Positions 14,471-14,726 of a DNA stretch of 14,726 nt are shown here, piece after piece. Within the stretch, counting starts at the first letter, position 1. Each line of letters begins with the position of its first letter. The notes under the pieces were generated by a model that was not told the DNA's origin, did no database searches, and saw only the letters and a program-made list of their open reading frames with translations. This DNA is from Burkholderiales bacterium (GTDB taxonomy: Bacteria > Pseudomonadota > Gammaproteobacteria > Burkholderiales > Burkholderiaceae_C), in assembly GCA_028869035.1 (NCBI GenBank), contig JAGWTL010000030.1, forward strand, positions 1 through 14,726, given 5' to 3'. The position numbers and the translations under genes are program-made.

Positions 14471-14726
14471 GGCAACCAATCATACGCAGGGGTGTGCTCG
14501 GGCAGGCCCCAGCGGGCTTCGTAGCGCGGGCCCAGGAAGTACAAGCCGTCAGGCGCGAAGGTGGGGGCGGCGGCATCGCGGCTGCGCGCGGCCAGTACCT
14601 CGGCCATCCACCCCGGGGGCTGTTTGCCCTGGCCGATGACGATGAGGCAGCCCATGAGGTTGCGGATCATGTGATGCAGGAAGGCGCTGGCCTCGAACTC
14701 GAAGCGCCAGTAGGCGCCGCGCCGCT
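14467..14726 (-). CDS. truA: tRNA pseudouridine synthase A (TruA), C-terminal fragment
   Basis: The last 85 or so codons of the gene, which runs off the right edge; the start lies outside the window. The peptide contains AYWRFEFEASAFLHHMIRN, the conserved C-terminal block of TruA, then MGCLIVIGQGKQPPGWMAEV and FAPDGLYFLGPRYEARW. TruA makes pseudouridine at positions 38-40 of tRNA anticodon stems. The catalytic Asp lies in the missing part. The stop TGA overlaps the trpF ATG (14467-14470). truA upstream of trpF is the usual betaproteobacterial order. Confidence 0.95.
   Translation of the reverse strand, partial: RRGAYWRFEFEASAFLHHMIRNLMGCLIVIGQGKQPPGWMAEVLAARSRDAAAPTFAPDGLYFLGPRYEARWGLPEHTPAYDWLP

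Noticed and set aside
1..14726. CRISPR array, prophage, insertion sequence, toxin-antitoxin or new defence system
   Set aside because: Both strands are filled by recognisable housekeeping genes. I saw no regularly spaced repeats, integrase, transposase gene or unknown gene cluster, so no novel multi-gene system is claimed.

Overview
The window is about 14.7 kb of dense, GC-rich, chromosomal housekeeping DNA from a betaproteobacterium, most likely Burkholderiales and probably Comamonadaceae. I base this on protein sequence character, on gene order (lepA-lepB-DUF4845-rnc-era-recO-pdxJ-acpS-nagZ; truA-trpF-trpB-trpA-accD), and on a GC-rich palindromic repeat at the start of trpF of a type I associate with Comamonadaceae genomes. 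The genus cannot be fixed from sequence alone. Both edges cut genes: lepA on the left (only its 3' end) and truA on the right (only its 3' end, minus strand). No intergenic gap exceeds about 110 bases.

Left block, 1-6148, plus strand: one tightly packed, probably co-transcribed run. It holds the translation factor LepA, signal peptidase I (lepB), a small membrane protein of the DUF4845 family, RNase III (rnc), the ribosome-assembly GTPase Era, the recombination mediator RecO, pyridoxine 5'-phosphate synthase (pdxJ), holo-ACP synthase (acpS) and the muropeptide hydrolase NagZ. Neighbouring genes overlap or nearly touch, with 4-base ATGA overlaps at lepA/lepB, recO/pdxJ and pdxJ/acpS. The block joins protein export, 16S rRNA processing and 30S maturation, DNA repair, cofactor synthesis, lipid-carrier activation and wall recycling.

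Middle block, 6149-10612: a stand-alone methyl-accepting chemotaxis protein (plus strand) converges on a minus-strand pair, lysS followed by a YgjP-like zinc metallopeptidase. Divergent from lysS is a YggT-family membrane protein gene (plus).

Right block, 10613-14726, minus strand: truA-trpF-trpB-trpA-accD, ending in a clear hairpin-plus-T-tract terminator at 10611-10638. It carries the last three enzymes of tryptophan synthesis plus the carboxyltransferase beta subunit of acetyl-CoA carboxylase. ATGA overlaps link truA/trpF and trpB/trpA.

No CRISPR array, phage, complete insertion sequence, toxin-antitoxin or defence locus, rRNA or tRNA was found, and I see no new multi-gene system. The observations most worth checking are: a palindromic repeat apparently absorbed in frame into the N-terminus of TrpF; a DUF4845 protein whose N-terminus looks like a type IV pilin signal lacking the key Glu; a short repeat-like motif before accD; a Cys-containing tail on TrpB; and a perfect hairpin in the lysS leader.
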